Part shown: positions 5,162 to 5,272 of the stretch, piece by piece
Numbering within the stretch: position 1 is the first letter of the stretch
Layout of the letters: each line of letters starts with the position of its first letter
NCBI GenBank assembly: GCA_902772625.1
Contig: CACYBP010000388.1
Location: 1 to 5,272 of the forward strand
Direction: 5' to 3'
DNA length: 5,272 nucleotides
Origin: Oscillospiraceae bacterium
GTDB taxonomy: Bacteria; Bacillota; Clostridia; Oscillospirales; QAMX01
Program-made: the position numbers and the translations under genes
Notes under the pieces: model-generated
What the model was told of the DNA's origin: nothing
The model's database searches: none
The model's input: only the letters and a program-made list of their open reading frames with translations

Positions 5162-5272
5162 ATGGCTGCATATGCAATCGACAAGCTGAGAAACGTGTGT
5201 CTGCTCGGTCACGTGGGCGACGGCAAAACCGCCCTGACCGAAAGCATGCTTTATCTCACCAAAGCCACCGAC
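5162..5272 (+). CDS. Elongation factor G-like translational GTPase, N-terminal fragment cut by window end
   Basis: Thirty-seven codons are visible. After a short lead, RNVCLLGHVGDGKTALTES (residues 10-28) is the G1/P-loop of a translational GTPase, fitting GxxxxGKT (G16 to T23), which binds the phosphates of GTP. Canonical EF-G reads AHIDAGKTT here; the GHxGxGK form fits the clostridial EF-G paralogue often annotated as EF-G-like or FusA2, so the canonical fusA symbol is withheld. Proteins of this family are usually near 690 residues, so about 95% lies outside the window. TAAGGAG (5143-5149) stands 12 bases before the ATG, a rather long but acceptable spacing, and the strong promoter at 5026-5054 drives it. 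Aspartate at residue 20 and alanine at residue 24 replace the usual Ser and Thr of related sequences. Role in translocation or ribosome handling is inferred from family only. Confidence 0.85.
   Translation, partial: MAAYAIDKLRNVCLLGHVGDGKTALTESMLYLTKATD

Overview
The window reads as chromosomal DNA from a high-GC member of the Bacillota, most likely class Clostridia. The reasons are strong purine-rich ribosome binding sites, two housekeeping (sigma-A type) promoters with 17-bp spacers, short AT-rich control regions between GC-rich genes, and an elongation-factor-G paralogue of the kind common in clostridia. This assignment is inference; no rRNA or tRNA gene is present to anchor it. All supported genes are on the + strand, and I see no mobile element, CRISPR array or tRNA.

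Layout. Bases 1-975 hold the 3' part of hemW, a radical-SAM haem chaperone. Bases 976-1251 hold a likely terminator, a good extended -10 promoter and a GC-rich leader of about 100 nt. Three genes then follow that look like one transcription unit: rlmB (1252-2130, 23S rRNA ribose methyltransferase), a 106-residue protein of unknown function (2173-2493), and a 782-residue membrane protein (2586-4934). A long tiered hairpin (4938-5002) probably ends this unit. A near-consensus promoter (5026-5054) and a 100-nt leader then precede the first 37 codons of an EF-G-like translational GTPase (5162 to the window end).

The most interesting part is the middle pair. The 106-residue protein is an ungapped internal duplication: two copies of a roughly 42-residue unit at a 52-residue period. 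The 782-residue protein has the layout of a P1B-type (metal-transporting) ATPase, with eight predicted membrane segments and recognisable remnants of the phosphorylation and nucleotide-binding domains. Yet the metal-binding CPC, DKTGT, HP, TGD and GDGxND motifs are replaced or absent, the actuator loop is too short to hold its TGE motif, and a long hydrophilic N-terminal extension replaces the usual metal-binding domain. The frame is intact over 782 codons, so this looks like a maintained pseudo-ATPase rather than a decaying gene. Its role is unknown. The shared operon with an rRNA methyltransferase and the EF-G-like gene downstream place it in a translation-related neighbourhood, which may be chance.
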